Below are positions 26,042 to 34,936 of a stretch of DNA of 64,000 bases, in pieces (within the stretch, counting starts at the first letter, position 1; each line of letters starts with the position of its first letter). Position numbers and translations under genes: made by a program. The notes under the pieces were generated by a model. That model searched no databases. It was not told the origin of the DNA and worked only from the letters and a program-made list of their open reading frames with translations. Origin of the DNA: Moritella sp. Urea-trap-13 (lineage in GTDB: Bacteria; Pseudomonadota; Gammaproteobacteria; Enterobacterales; Moritellaceae); assembly GCF_002836355.1 (NCBI RefSeq), contig NZ_PJCA01000027.1, forward strand, positions 434,281-498,280. The letters run 5' to 3'.

Positions 26042-27294
26042 AAAACAAAACCTTTACTAATATTTCGCTGACACTGGCTGCAGCTACATGTGTACTTGCC
26101 ACCCCAGCGATGGCTGCAACATCAGAACCTGATAGCTGGGACATTGATGCTGGGTTATTGATTTATGCCGAAAGTGATGATCAAGTTCAAGCCTATGAGG
26201 GTGCACTGTCTATCACTAAGCGAATCGATGACGAGCGTAGTATTAATGTTAAAGCTGTGGTTGATGTACTTAGTGGTGCTTCACCCAATGGCGCTGTTGC
26301 TCAAAACAGAGCACAAACATTTACCCGTCCTTCAGGTAATGGCTCTTACACCACCGCCGCAGGTGAAACCCCACTTGATGATACTTTTCAAGATACCCGC
26401 GTTGCCCTCAGCACTCAATATCAACAACAACTAAATCGCCTGTGGTTATATTCTGGTGGCGCAAACGTGTCTAAAGAATACGATTACCTTGCGTTGTCGA
26501 TTAACAGTGCACTGGCGCGCGATTTTAATAATCGTAATACCACAGCATCGTTCGGTTTTTCTTATGCCTACGATACTATTGAGCCGGAAGGTGGCGTACC
26601 TAATCCAGGTGTTTCTGTCGACGATCCAGATAATCGCTTAGAAGACAGTGAGACCAAGCAAACCCTAGATCTACTGTTTGGATTAACCCAAGTCATTAAC
26701 CGCCAGACGCTAATGCAATTGAACTATTCGATTAGTGATGTCAGTGGTTATCAAACCGATCCGTTTAAAATATTGTCTGTGGTTGATAGCGACGGTTGGG
26801 CAAATGATTATGTGTATGAAAGCCGCCCTGATCAGCGTACTAAGCAAAGCCTATTTTGGCGCACCAAATATAACCTGCAACCGTCTGGGCAAGTATTCGA
26901 TGTCAGTTATCGCTATTTTTGGGATGACTGGGGCATGGCTTCACACACCATAGACAGCAAATGGCGGATGCCGCTGGCGAACAGCCACTTTATCGAACCG
27001 CATATCCGTTATTATAATCAACAAGCCGTAGACTTCTATCAGGTTTATCTTGATGAAGGCCAGCCAATACCGGAATACATGACTGCTGACTATCGATTAG
27101 GTGAATTACAAACCTATACCATAGGTCTGAAATATGGCTTCCCGATTGCCGGTAATGAGTTCAGCGTGCGACTTGAATATTACCTGACTCAGGTATCGGG
27201 TGATGAATCATTGGCCAAAGGCGCGGGTATGTCAGGTGTTGATCTGTATCCAGACAAAAGCGCTGTTATGTTACAGAGCTTCTATCGTTTTTAA
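26032..27294 (+). CDS. DUF3570 outer-membrane protein
   Basis: 420 residues from ATG 26032, chosen because GGAGG (26021-26025) lies 6 nt upstream; a TTG at 26026 is too close. Residues 1-28 are a signal peptide (VLATPAMA). The rest is beta-strand rich, ending MLQSFYRF, as outer-membrane barrels do. Near the N-terminus, residues 78-84 read DVLSGAS, then PNGAV. This closely matches the sequence that ApbE enzymes modify with FMN (DxxSGAT, with the final Thr or Ser carrying the flavin), and an ApbE gene follows by 60 nt. Flavinylation at S84 is therefore a testable inference. DUF3570 function is not established to my knowledge. Confidence 0.85.
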   Translation: MQLKNKTFTNISLTLAAATCVLATPAMAATSEPDSWDIDAGLLIYAESDDQVQAYEGALSITKRIDDERSINVKAVVDVLSGASPNGAVAQNRAQTFTRPSGNGSYTTAAGETPLDDTFQDTRVALSTQYQQQLNRLWLYSGGANVSKEYDYLALSINSALARDFNNRNTTASFGFSYAYDTIEPEGGVPNPGVSVDDPDNRLEDSETKQTLDLLFGLTQVINRQTLMQLNYSISDVSGYQTDPFKILSVVDSDGWANDYVYESRPDQRTKQSLFWRTKYNLQPSGQVFDVSYRYFWDDWGMASHTIDSKWRMPLANSHFIEPHIRYYNQQAVDFYQVYLDEGQPIPEYMTADYRLGELQTYTIGLKYGFPIAGNEFSVRLEYYLTQVSGDESLAKGAGMSGVDLYPDKSAVMLQSFYRF

Positions 27295-27354
27295 TATCGA
27301 TTCTAATATCGCTTTGAATATAAGTGTAAATGTGAATACAAGCAGGGAGCTGGT

Positions 27355-28272
27355 TTGAAAAAAGGCCGTCTTTTAAAAAAACATTATAGCTTAACGCGAC
27401 AAGCTGATTATTGGCTCGGTGAATTCGCGGTAATGGCGAGCACCTGTCAGGTATTGTTGGATGATGTGAATGCAGCGCAAGCGGATAGTCTTACTGCGCT
27501 AGCCTATGCAGAAGCAAAACGCATTGAAGTTAAATACAGTCGCTTTCGTGATGACAATATTATTGCCCGCCTTAATCGTGCTAAGGGTAGGGGAGTAACA
27601 CTTGATGGCGAAACGGTGACATTGATTAATTTGGCGGATTTATGTTTTCAATTGAGTGGCGGTTTATTTGATATCAGCTCTGGCGTGCTGGGTAAGTTAT
27701 GGCACTTTAAACAGCAAATACAGCTGCCGAGTGATGCTGAAATTAACGCTTTATTACCCAATATTGGTTGGCAACAAGCACAGTGGCAAGCCCCGTTATT
27801 AACGCTACCAGCAGGCATGCAAATTGACCTTGGTGGTATTGGTAAAGAATATGCGGTTGATAAGGTTGCACAGCTATTAGAAAATGAAATGCGATTGCAA
27901 CAAATTGGCAGTGCATTTTTGGTTAATTTTGGTGGTGACATTTACGCTAATAAATTACGTCGTAATGGGGCTGCTTGGCAAGTGGCTATTGAAGATCCGC
28001 AACATCTTGGCGCAAGTAAACTCATGGTGAGCTTAGCCCAAGGTGGTTTAGCGAGTAGTGGTGACAGCCAGCGTTTTATTGAGGTTGATGGCCAGCGTTA
28101 TAGCCATATTTTGAACCCTAAAACCGGCTACCCTATTGCTGGTGGACCTGCTCAAGTCACTGTCTACGCGCAAAACTGTGTGCAAGCGGGGATGTTGGCA
28201 ACCATAGCGCTATTACAAGGTGAATTCGCTGAAGACTTCTTGAAAGCGCAAGATTGCCGCTATTGGTTATAG
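27355..28272 (+). CDS. ApbE-family FAD:protein FMN transferase
   Basis: 305 residues. The family transfers FMN from FAD to a threonine or serine of a target protein. Motifs: FDISSG (about 101-106), the DLGGIGKEYAVD segment, LVNFGGD, LASSGDSQR and the C-terminal SHILNPKTGYP. The start is TTG 27355 with GGGAG upstream; the frame is closed by a stop at 27304-27306 with no ATG or GTG between. The N-terminus has no signal peptide or lipobox, so this ApbE should be cytoplasmic, unlike many periplasmic ApbE proteins. It is the last gene of the cluster; its likely target is the DUF3570 protein. Confidence 0.88.
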   Translation: MKKGRLLKKHYSLTRQADYWLGEFAVMASTCQVLLDDVNAAQADSLTALAYAEAKRIEVKYSRFRDDNIIARLNRAKGRGVTLDGETVTLINLADLCFQLSGGLFDISSGVLGKLWHFKQQIQLPSDAEINALLPNIGWQQAQWQAPLLTLPAGMQIDLGGIGKEYAVDKVAQLLENEMRLQQIGSAFLVNFGGDIYANKLRRNGAAWQVAIEDPQHLGASKLMVSLAQGGLASSGDSQRFIEVDGQRYSHILNPKTGYPIAGGPAQVTVYAQNCVQAGMLATIALLQGEFAEDFLKAQDCRYWL

Positions 28273-28290
28273 CTTAATTCCAATGAGATT

Positions 28291-28365
28291 ATTTATAACA
28301 AGACTATTTATCACAAGATTATTTATAACTAGACTCTTTATAATTAGGCTATTTATAACGAGAAA
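28291..28365. repeat. Five degenerate tandem 15-bp repeats
   Basis: Units of ATTTATAACAAGACT-type sequence start at 28291, 28306, 28321, 28336 and 28351. They fill most of the 94-nt gap between the convergent ApbE and hydroxyacid dehydrogenase genes. Confidence 0.85.
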
Positions 28366-28366
28366 G

Positions 28367-29320
28367 TTAAACTTGGTTTTGTGGTGTGCCAGCCACGAAC
28401 TGCTCAATATTATTAATCAACTGCTCCGCTAAAGTCTGAATTGCCGAGTCCGACCCCCAAGCTACATGCGGTGTTAAAATCAGATTTGGTAAGTGGGCAT
28501 TCGCGATCAATGGATTACTGTCATCCGCAGGCTCTTGGGTAAATACATCAACACCTGCACCGGCAATTTGTTGATCATGTAATGCATCAACCAATGCTTC
28601 CTCATCAACCAATCCACCACGACCTGCGTTAATTAATATGCTGGTATTTTTCATCAGCTTAAATTCTTCACTACCAATGAGATTATGCGTCTGCTCTGCA
28701 AGTGGGCAATGTAGTGTCAGTACATCTGCTTGTGCTAAAACGTCTGCAAATGGGCTGTAACCTGCTCGGCATTCTTCGGCATTTTTACGTTCTGAAAAAA
28801 TGACTTTCATACCCAAGGCTTTAGCCAAAACTGCCACGGCATTACCTAAACCGCCTTTACCTATAACGCCTAATGTTGAACCGGCGATATCAGAAATAGG
28901 GTGGCTAAAGAAACAGAACTGTTTTTGCTGCTGCCACACACCCGCTTGAATATCTTGATGATAGCCAACGAGATTACGCTTTAATGCAAACATCATCGCT
29001 AATACATGCTCTGGCACAGAGTTAGTGGCATAACCTTGGATATTACTGACGGTAATATGGTGTTGGCGGCAATAGTCTAAATCGACATTGTTGGTGCCTG
29101 TTGCTGCCACCGCAATCATTTTTAACTGCGGGCATTGGCTTAATATCTGCGCATCTAAAATAACTTTATTGGTAATGACAATACTTGCCGTTTGCAGTCG
29201 CTCAATCACTTGTTCTGGTGTCGTTGTCACATATTCTTGCCATTGACATTCAACGTTAGGTTGAGGAATCGTGATGTGTTCTGGGATTGTAGCGCGGTCG
29301 AGAAAGACGATAGTTTCCAT
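28367..29320 (-). CDS. D-2-hydroxyacid dehydrogenase (HprA-like)
   Basis: 317-residue NAD(P)-dependent dehydrogenase that interconverts 2-oxoacids and D-2-hydroxyacids. The nucleotide-binding region has LGVIGKGGLGNAVA (GxGxxG-like; here GKGGLG), followed by the HCPLAEQTHNLIG segment. Catalytic Arg is in INAGRGGLVDEEAL, Glu in QEPADDSNPL and His in LTPHVAWGS, the usual triad order. Closest in style to glycerate/hydroxypyruvate dehydrogenases, but the substrate cannot be fixed from sequence. Convergent with the ApbE cluster; the start is opposite trpS with about 240 nt between. Confidence 0.9.
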   Translation of the reverse strand: METIVFLDRATIPEHITIPQPNVECQWQEYVTTTPEQVIERLQTASIVITNKVILDAQILSQCPQLKMIAVAATGTNNVDLDYCRQHHITVSNIQGYATNSVPEHVLAMMFALKRNLVGYHQDIQAGVWQQQKQFCFFSHPISDIAGSTLGVIGKGGLGNAVAVLAKALGMKVIFSERKNAEECRAGYSPFADVLAQADVLTLHCPLAEQTHNLIGSEEFKLMKNTSILINAGRGGLVDEEALVDALHDQQIAGAGVDVFTQEPADDSNPLIANAHLPNLILTPHVAWGSDSAIQTLAEQLINNIEQFVAGTPQNQV

Positions 29321-29561
29321 GCAAGTAAATCCATCTTTTAAGTTAATGCTGAAAGTAGGCCTAAATATCGCTTGCGATAATTTTAACAGGCTGATACTTT
29401 GAATAGATGAAATTAAACCTTATTTTTACGCTTATCACAACATCTTGGTGGCACTCTCTTCTATAAGAGCGGTGTTGAATACTTTTGTTCACAGATCGCC
29501 GGATGGCAGCTGATGAATAAAACGTAAGTATGTCTCCGGTAATTTATTTTGGAGATATACA

Positions 29562-30620
29562 ATGAAAAACAATCAATCAATAGCTTTAAACCAAGCATCT
29601 CATTTAGCCCTAAATACCGATATTAAAGAAAAAATTCTCACTGGCGATCGCGCTACTGGCTCTTTGCACCTCGGCCATTATGTCGGTTCTTTACAACAAC
29701 GCGTTAAGCTACAGCATCAGTATCAGCAAACGATCTTAGTTGCTGACATGCAGGGGCTTACTGATAACGGCCATAATCCGCAAAAAGTATCATCAAATAT
29801 TCTCAATGTTGTCGCGGACTATCTTGCCGCAGGCATCGATCCATTAAAAACCACGATCTGTTTACAATCAGGGATCCCTGCACTCGCAGAGCTAACGATG
29901 TATTATTCAAACTTAGTGTCTATTTCCCGTTTAGAACGTAATCCAACGGTTAAAACTGAGATCAAAAGTAAATCATTTGGCCGCTCTATCCCAGCAGGTT
30001 TCTTAACATATCCAATTAGTCAGGCGGCGGACATTACGGCATTTAAAGCTACGTTAGTACCTGTGGGTGAAGATCAGTTACCCATGTTGGAACAGACCAA
30101 TGAGATCGTCAGAAGATTAAACCATATTGCCCAGCAAGACATTTTAGTTGAATGTAAGCCATTATTAAGTAAGGTTTCACGTTTACCGAGTGTCGACGGT
30201 AAAAGTAAAATGTCTAAATCGATGGGCAATACCATCATGCTAAGTTCAAGTGAAAAAGATATCCGCAAAGCGGTGAAAGCCATGTATACAGATCCGAATC
30301 ATTTACGTGTGTGTGATCCAGGGAAGATCGAAGGCAATGTGGTATTTACGTATTTAGATGCATTCCATCAAGATCAAGACTATGTGGCTAATTTAAAAGC
30401 GCAATATTCTGCTGGTGGTTTAGGTGATGGCAGCGTTAAGAAGATCTTAGAAGAATGTTTACAAGATCTACTAAAGCCAATTCGTCAGCGCCGAGAAGAA
30501 TTCATCGCAGATCGCTCACAGCTAATTGCGATCTTGAAAGCAGGAACAGAACGCTCTCAAGATGAGTCTAATGAGGTATTACGTCAGGTGAAAAATGCCT
30601 TTGGGTTAAATTTGTTTTAA
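29562..30620 (+). CDS. trpS: Tryptophanyl-tRNA synthetase
   Basis: Class I aminoacyl-tRNA synthetase that charges tRNA-Trp. 352 residues. The HIGH-type motif is in GDRATGSLHLGHYVGSL (from about residue 29) and the KMSKS loop is in GKSKMSKSMGN. The N-terminus is about 20 residues longer than in typical bacterial TrpRS. The GDRATGSLHLGHY form differs from the GxxPTGxLHLGNY of the main E. coli type, so this may be a second, divergent TrpRS; whether another trpS exists lies outside this window. TTTGGAGA precedes the ATG. A cupin gene and a GNAT gene follow closely. Confidence 0.9.
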   Translation: MKNNQSIALNQASHLALNTDIKEKILTGDRATGSLHLGHYVGSLQQRVKLQHQYQQTILVADMQGLTDNGHNPQKVSSNILNVVADYLAAGIDPLKTTICLQSGIPALAELTMYYSNLVSISRLERNPTVKTEIKSKSFGRSIPAGFLTYPISQAADITAFKATLVPVGEDQLPMLEQTNEIVRRLNHIAQQDILVECKPLLSKVSRLPSVDGKSKMSKSMGNTIMLSSSEKDIRKAVKAMYTDPNHLRVCDPGKIEGNVVFTYLDAFHQDQDYVANLKAQYSAGGLGDGSVKKILEECLQDLLKPIRQRREEFIADRSQLIAILKAGTERSQDESNEVLRQVKNAFGLNLF

Positions 30621-30633
30621 AGGATGATTAAAC

Positions 30634-30945
30634 ATGCATAATATTTTTGATTCGATCCCCGAAGATCTAAGTAACGAGGTATTTGAAGATCTCGTTAGCA
30701 GTGACAAGGTCAAAATAGAACGTATTATCTCTAAAGGACATACATCGCCAGATTTTGGTTGGTATGATCAAGAGCAACATGAGTGGGTTATTGTTGTTGC
30801 AGGTAGTGCCATTATCGGCTTTGATGATAAACCGTCCGTGACCTTGAAAGCGGGTGATTACCTTAATATTCCTGCGCACCAAAAACACAAAGTGGCGTGG
30901 ACAGATCCAAATGTTGAAACCATCTGGTTAGCAGTGCATTATTGA
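30634..30945 (+). CDS. Cupin-domain protein
   Basis: 103 residues forming a single small beta-barrel cupin. Motif 1 is seen around HTSPDFGWYDQEQHEWVIVV (GX5HXH-like, with QHEW and VVAGSA), and motif 2 in LKAGDYLNIPAHQKHKV (GDxxxIPxxxxH). Such short cupins bind a metal and may be sugar or oxalate-type enzymes or sensors; the activity here is unknown. AAGGATG lies before the ATG. It is 13 nt after trpS, so probably co-transcribed. Confidence 0.85.
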   Translation: MHNIFDSIPEDLSNEVFEDLVSSDKVKIERIISKGHTSPDFGWYDQEQHEWVIVVAGSAIIGFDDKPSVTLKAGDYLNIPAHQKHKVAWTDPNVETIWLAVHY

Positions 30946-30998
30946 AGGATTACGTTGTTATTAGTTAATTAGATGGAACACTAGCAAAGGGAACTGAA

Positions 30999-31457
30999 AT
31001 GGAAATTCGAATTGATGATTTAACAGGTAAAGAAGTCGCGCAGTTATTACAAGATCATCATCAAGACATGCTTGATCATACGCCTGCTGAAAGTGTGCAC
31101 TCGTTAGATATTAGCGGACTACAAGCGCCAGATGTAACCTTTTGGAGTGCCTGGATAGAGGGTGAACTTGCTGGCTGTGGCGCGATAAAAGTGATTGAAG
31201 CAGGACATGCAGAGTTAAAATCAATGCGCACATCGAGTACGCATTTACGACAAGGGGTTGCTCAGCGGTTACTCACGCATATTTTAACGGCAGCCAAAGA
31301 CCAAGGTATTACCACCGTCAGTTTAGAAACCGGCACGCCTGATTCATTTATACCTGCGCAAAAGTTATATCGCGACTTTGGTTTTAATGAGTGCGCACCG
31401 TTTGCTGATTACAGCGTAGATCCATACAGCTTGTATATGACTAAAAAAATCGCTTAA
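30999..31457 (+). CDS. GNAT-family N-acetyltransferase
   Basis: 152-residue acetyl-CoA dependent acetyltransferase. The acetyl-CoA binding motif A is in ELKSMRTSSTHLRQGVAQRLL (R-x-x-G-x-A type; RQGVAQ). The final motif B region GTPDSFIPAQKLYRDFGFNE is typical of GNATs that act on small molecules or peptides (PhnO/YsnE-like). AAGGGAA precedes the ATG. It is 53 nt after the cupin gene, on the same strand. Substrate unknown. Confidence 0.88.
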   Translation: MEIRIDDLTGKEVAQLLQDHHQDMLDHTPAESVHSLDISGLQAPDVTFWSAWIEGELAGCGAIKVIEAGHAELKSMRTSSTHLRQGVAQRLLTHILTAAKDQGITTVSLETGTPDSFIPAQKLYRDFGFNECAPFADYSVDPYSLYMTKKIA

Positions 31458-31487
31458 GTATGTGCTACAAGCTAACTGCTGTTTTTG

Positions 31488-32159
31488 CTAAATAGTACTT
31501 TCACTAAATACCATTGCAGTTGCAAGTAAGTTATACATGATGGCGCTTGATACCAGCATAAACAGCAGACCGGTGCAGAGGTTTATTGCTGGTGCGGCTT
31601 TTATTACACGCTGCTGAATGATAGGTTTCGATAAAATTAACGCAATAAATACAAACCAAATGAGTGAAAGTACTAACATGATAACCGTTGCCATCAATTT
31701 AGTCATAAGGCTGACATCGGGTGTGATCATGGCTGAAAATAGAATAATGAAAAACACCATGGCTTTCGGGTTTAACAGATTAGTCCACAGTCCTTGCATG
31801 AAGCCTTGAGTTGGCGTCAATTGATTAAGCTTTGGCGTATTACTGTCGACTGATACTCTTGCCTTCCAGTGTTGTAGCGCGCCTTTTACGGCGCCAAAGC
31901 CCATCCATGCTAGGTAACTTGCCCCCAGCATTTGTACGATCATATACAAGGTTTGTGAGCTCTTAATTATCAGACTCACCCCAGTCAAACTCAAAATAGT
32001 ATGAATTAAAATAGCAATTGAGATACCGACAGCTGAGGCAATGGCGGTCTTTCTTGATTCTTGGCTCGCGAGTTTGACCACTAACGCAAAGTCAGGACCA
32101 GGACTCGCTAATGCGACAGCGTGGATAATAGCGAGAGATAACAGTAATTCGATGTTCAT
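31488..32159 (-). CDS. LysE/RhtB-family amino-acid exporter
   Basis: 223-residue inner-membrane protein with about six transmembrane helices. The N-terminus has the family signature (HAVALASPGPDFALVVKLA, with the conserved SPGPD). The TM4-5 region LNPKAMVFFIILF carries the conserved NPK. Members export lysine, arginine, threonine or homoserine lactones; the substrate is not identifiable. It is 82 nt downstream of the AraC-family regulator on the same strand, which may control it. Confidence 0.9.
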   Translation of the reverse strand: MNIELLLSLAIIHAVALASPGPDFALVVKLASQESRKTAIASAVGISIAILIHTILSLTGVSLIIKSSQTLYMIVQMLGASYLAWMGFGAVKGALQHWKARVSVDSNTPKLNQLTPTQGFMQGLWTNLLNPKAMVFFIILFSAMITPDVSLMTKLMATVIMLVLSLIWFVFIALILSKPIIQQRVIKAAPAINLCTGLLFMLVSSAIMYNLLATAMVFSESTI

Positions 32160-32241
32160 GGATAAACCTTCAATAATAATTATGCCGCTATATTGCAGCG
32201 GAAAAGGCGTTGCTTATAGGAAAAAATTGCAGGATGTCGGA

Positions 32242-33084
32242 CTAAAGCACACGGCGCTGAAAGTGTGAAGGGGTGATCAGGTAGGCATTTTTGAATGCTT
32301 TATTAAAATGGCTTTGGTCAAAGAAACCAACTTGGTAGGCGATGTCAGACAGATTACCGCCCTTCATCAAGGCTTTTTTGGCATATTCTAAGCGCACTCG
32401 TTTTAAATAAGCGTGTGGAGTCATGCCCATTGATTGCTTGAATTGGCGTAAAAACTGAAATTTACTTAAATCAAGCTGTAGCGCTAATGCATCTAATTGG
32501 AATGCTTGTCCAGGTTCATCATGAAACAAGGTTCTAATGTAGTTTAATTGCAGTACCGATAATTTTTTTGTAGATGTGTGCTGCTGTGACGACATTTGAC
32601 CATTGTGAACATCGCTATTTTGGATAAAGAGCTCGGTGATAAACGCCATCATCGTTGTTTCGATATGCAGTTGTGCCGCGCTATCTTGTTCAGTCGTTAA
32701 CAATTGATGTAAATGTAAGAATGCATTAGATAACGCAGGGTTATTAATCAAAGGTGCATTAAAGAAGGTTTCCGCCTGACCCATCTCGCGGCTTATATCA
32801 TTAACATAATCGACAGGTAATGCCATGACATGTGATTGATAACCGCCGAGGGTGATATTGTCACCGTTATGCGCTTCATCTGGATTTAAGGTTGAGATAA
32901 AACCGGGCGCAAGGTGATATACCTTACCTTGATGGCTATATTGCTGGCAGCCGCTGGTGACAATGCCAATGTGGTAATCAAGATGAACATGACGCTCGAA
33001 AGAAAACTTTTCAACATTCGCAGAACTGAGCTCAATATTAGGCAAGATAGGGTTAAGCCAATATTCAATTTTTTCATGTTGCAT
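32242..33084 (-). CDS. AraC-family transcriptional regulator
   Basis: 280 residues. The N-terminal part is a cupin-like ligand-binding domain (HLDYHIGIVTSGCQQYSHQG, then HLAPGFISTLNPDEAH). The C-terminal two helix-turn-helix units cover about residues 180-280, with LDLSKFQFLRQFKQSMGMTP and the conserved second HTH LSDIAYQVGFFDQSHFNKAF. Domain type and position ahead of the LysE gene suggest that it senses an amino acid and induces the exporter. The ligand is unknown. Divergent from the NCS2-type permease, with about 400 nt between. Confidence 0.92.
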   Translation of the reverse strand: MQHEKIEYWLNPILPNIELSSANVEKFSFERHVHLDYHIGIVTSGCQQYSHQGKVYHLAPGFISTLNPDEAHNGDNITLGGYQSHVMALPVDYVNDISREMGQAETFFNAPLINNPALSNAFLHLHQLLTTEQDSAAQLHIETTMMAFITELFIQNSDVHNGQMSSQQHTSTKKLSVLQLNYIRTLFHDEPGQAFQLDALALQLDLSKFQFLRQFKQSMGMTPHAYLKRVRLEYAKKALMKGGNLSDIAYQVGFFDQSHFNKAFKNAYLITPSHFQRRVL

Positions 33085-33482
33085 AACGCTTACCCATCTT
33101 ACCTTAATTCAGCATATTAACAGCTGGTCGTTAACTAGTTATAGTAAATAATTGCATCGCAGATAATCATTTTACGCGTGATGTGGCTTGAACATTGTAT
33201 GTTACCAGCTTGTTTTCTTTATGTTGTTTTTGTGGGGTGAGTCTAATTTTGCTTATCATTGTTTTGTGATTATTTAAACTGTTGTTATGTAATCATTTTA
33301 TTTCCTGTCATTATTGATTTATGGAAACGACCTGTCCACTGATACACTTTCGTAATATTTCGTAACATTTTAGCAAAACTTCTGACATAGTTTCATAGTT
33401 AACTTACTTTACAACGTTTATAGCGTCATTAAACGCCAACAGTTTATACATATTTAAACGAAATGGAAAATAAGGATAATTT
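33085..33482. other. Divergent promoter region, araC-like and permease
   Basis: No ORF or strong repeat. AT-rich; AAGGA precedes the permease ATG. Promoters for both divergent genes must lie here. Confidence 0.5.
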
Positions 33483-34910
33483 ATGCAACTTAAGCACAGA
33501 ACTCATGGACATGAGCAACCGTATTGGCCTGCGGGCCCATTTAAAATTAGATTGCCGTTTGTGCATTATCGCTGGGAAATGCCGGAAATGGTCCAAGGTT
33601 TTTTCATGTTCGTGGTGGGATTAGCAATGATCCCATTGTTAGAAACTTACCTTGGCATGCCTTATGAAGCGGCATTGGCTTTTACTTTTGTGGCAGGACT
33701 TTGTTATATCTTGCCTGCCATGCTTGGTGTGCCTCTTGTCCCTGGTTGGATAACACCCGCTATTCCGGTAGTACTATTGTATTTAAAAGGTTTTGAACCA
33801 GGACCTGAAGCAATCCAAGCTCTGTTTGCTCTACAAATTGAAGTCGCGATTATTTTCTTTATTTTGGGTGTTACAGGATGGGGTTCGAAACTGGTTGATG
33901 TTATACCTAATTCGTTGAAATCTGGTGTCATTATTGGTGCCGGTATGGCAGCGCTTATGGGCGAGTTAAAATTGGGTGGTCGTATTGACGCTACGCCAAT
34001 ATCTTTGATTGTCGGCGCAATTATTTCTGCGTATGTGCTGTTCTCGTTATCCTTTAAGAACGTTGTTGATGGTAATTCATTTGCCAAGAAAGTAGCTAAT
34101 TTCGGCATGGTTCCCGGTATGATTATCGCAATGTTAGTGGGTTGGGCTGTCGGAGAATATCCATTACCTGATATCCAATGGGGTATTACCCAGCCAGACT
34201 TCTCTTTAATGGTTAAATACTTACCTTTTACCGTTGGTTTTCCTAACATAGAGGTATTTTTACTCGCCATTCCGACGGCATTAATTGCTTATGTGATTGC
34301 ATTTGGTGACATCATTGTTGGTTTTTCTTTAGTAAAACGAGTTGATCATATTCGGGTTGATGAAAAGATCGAAGAAAGCGTTGATCGAGTACATTTAGTA
34401 ACAGGCTTACGAAATTTGATTCATGCATTTTTTGCTCCCTGGCCTGGTTTAGCTGGTCCATTATGGACCGCTGCACATGCGACAGTTGCTGAGCGTTATG
34501 CGATGGGACGTAAATCTATGGAATCTATTTATAGCGGTGGTGGCACATTTTGGGTCAGTGGCTTAGTGGCTCTTTTTGCTTTACCACTGGTGACTTTATT
34601 TAAACCTGTGTTACCTATTGCGCTGTCGTTAACGCTGATCCTAACAGCTTATATTTGCATCATGGTTGGTATGGAACAGCTAAAAGATTCAGTTGAACGT
34701 GGTGTGGCAGGGATTGTAGCGGTGACATTAGCGATGCCAGATCCAAAATCGACAGTATATGCGGTGATTGTTGGCCTCGTATTGTATTTTCTCATTGAAA
34801 GGCCGTCATTATTAGGAGCGGATAAACGTAAAGAGAATGTGTTGTTTGAAGATAGTGACGATATAAAGGAATTAGACGCCAAAATATCGTTATCTGCTGA
34901 TACTAAATAA
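33483..34910 (+). CDS. NCS2-like (solute carrier family 23) permease
   Basis: 475-residue inner-membrane protein with 12 or more hydrophobic segments, for example MVQGFFMFVVGLAMIPLLET, VIIGAGMAALMGEL and VFLLAIPTALIAYVIAFGDI. The fold resembles xanthine/uracil permeases of family 23. The sequence around FGDIIVGFSLVKR is in the position of the NCS2 substrate motif but is not diagnostic of a nucleobase. The next gene, 26 nt downstream, is an acyl-CoA ligase and a two-component system follows, so a carboxylate substrate is more likely than a purine; that is inference. AAGGA lies before the ATG. Confidence 0.8.
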   Translation: MQLKHRTHGHEQPYWPAGPFKIRLPFVHYRWEMPEMVQGFFMFVVGLAMIPLLETYLGMPYEAALAFTFVAGLCYILPAMLGVPLVPGWITPAIPVVLLYLKGFEPGPEAIQALFALQIEVAIIFFILGVTGWGSKLVDVIPNSLKSGVIIGAGMAALMGELKLGGRIDATPISLIVGAIISAYVLFSLSFKNVVDGNSFAKKVANFGMVPGMIIAMLVGWAVGEYPLPDIQWGITQPDFSLMVKYLPFTVGFPNIEVFLLAIPTALIAYVIAFGDIIVGFSLVKRVDHIRVDEKIEESVDRVHLVTGLRNLIHAFFAPWPGLAGPLWTAAHATVAERYAMGRKSMESIYSGGGTFWVSGLVALFALPLVTLFKPVLPIALSLTLILTAYICIMVGMEQLKDSVERGVAGIVAVTLAMPDPKSTVYAVIVGLVLYFLIERPSLLGADKRKENVLFEDSDDIKELDAKISLSADTK

Positions 34911-34936
34911 TCATAAATAATAAAGGAATTGGATTT

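Noticed and set aside
29440-29561. T-box or tryptophan leader peptide before trpS
   Set aside because: No run of Trp codons, no T-box sequence and no terminator hairpin could be recognised.
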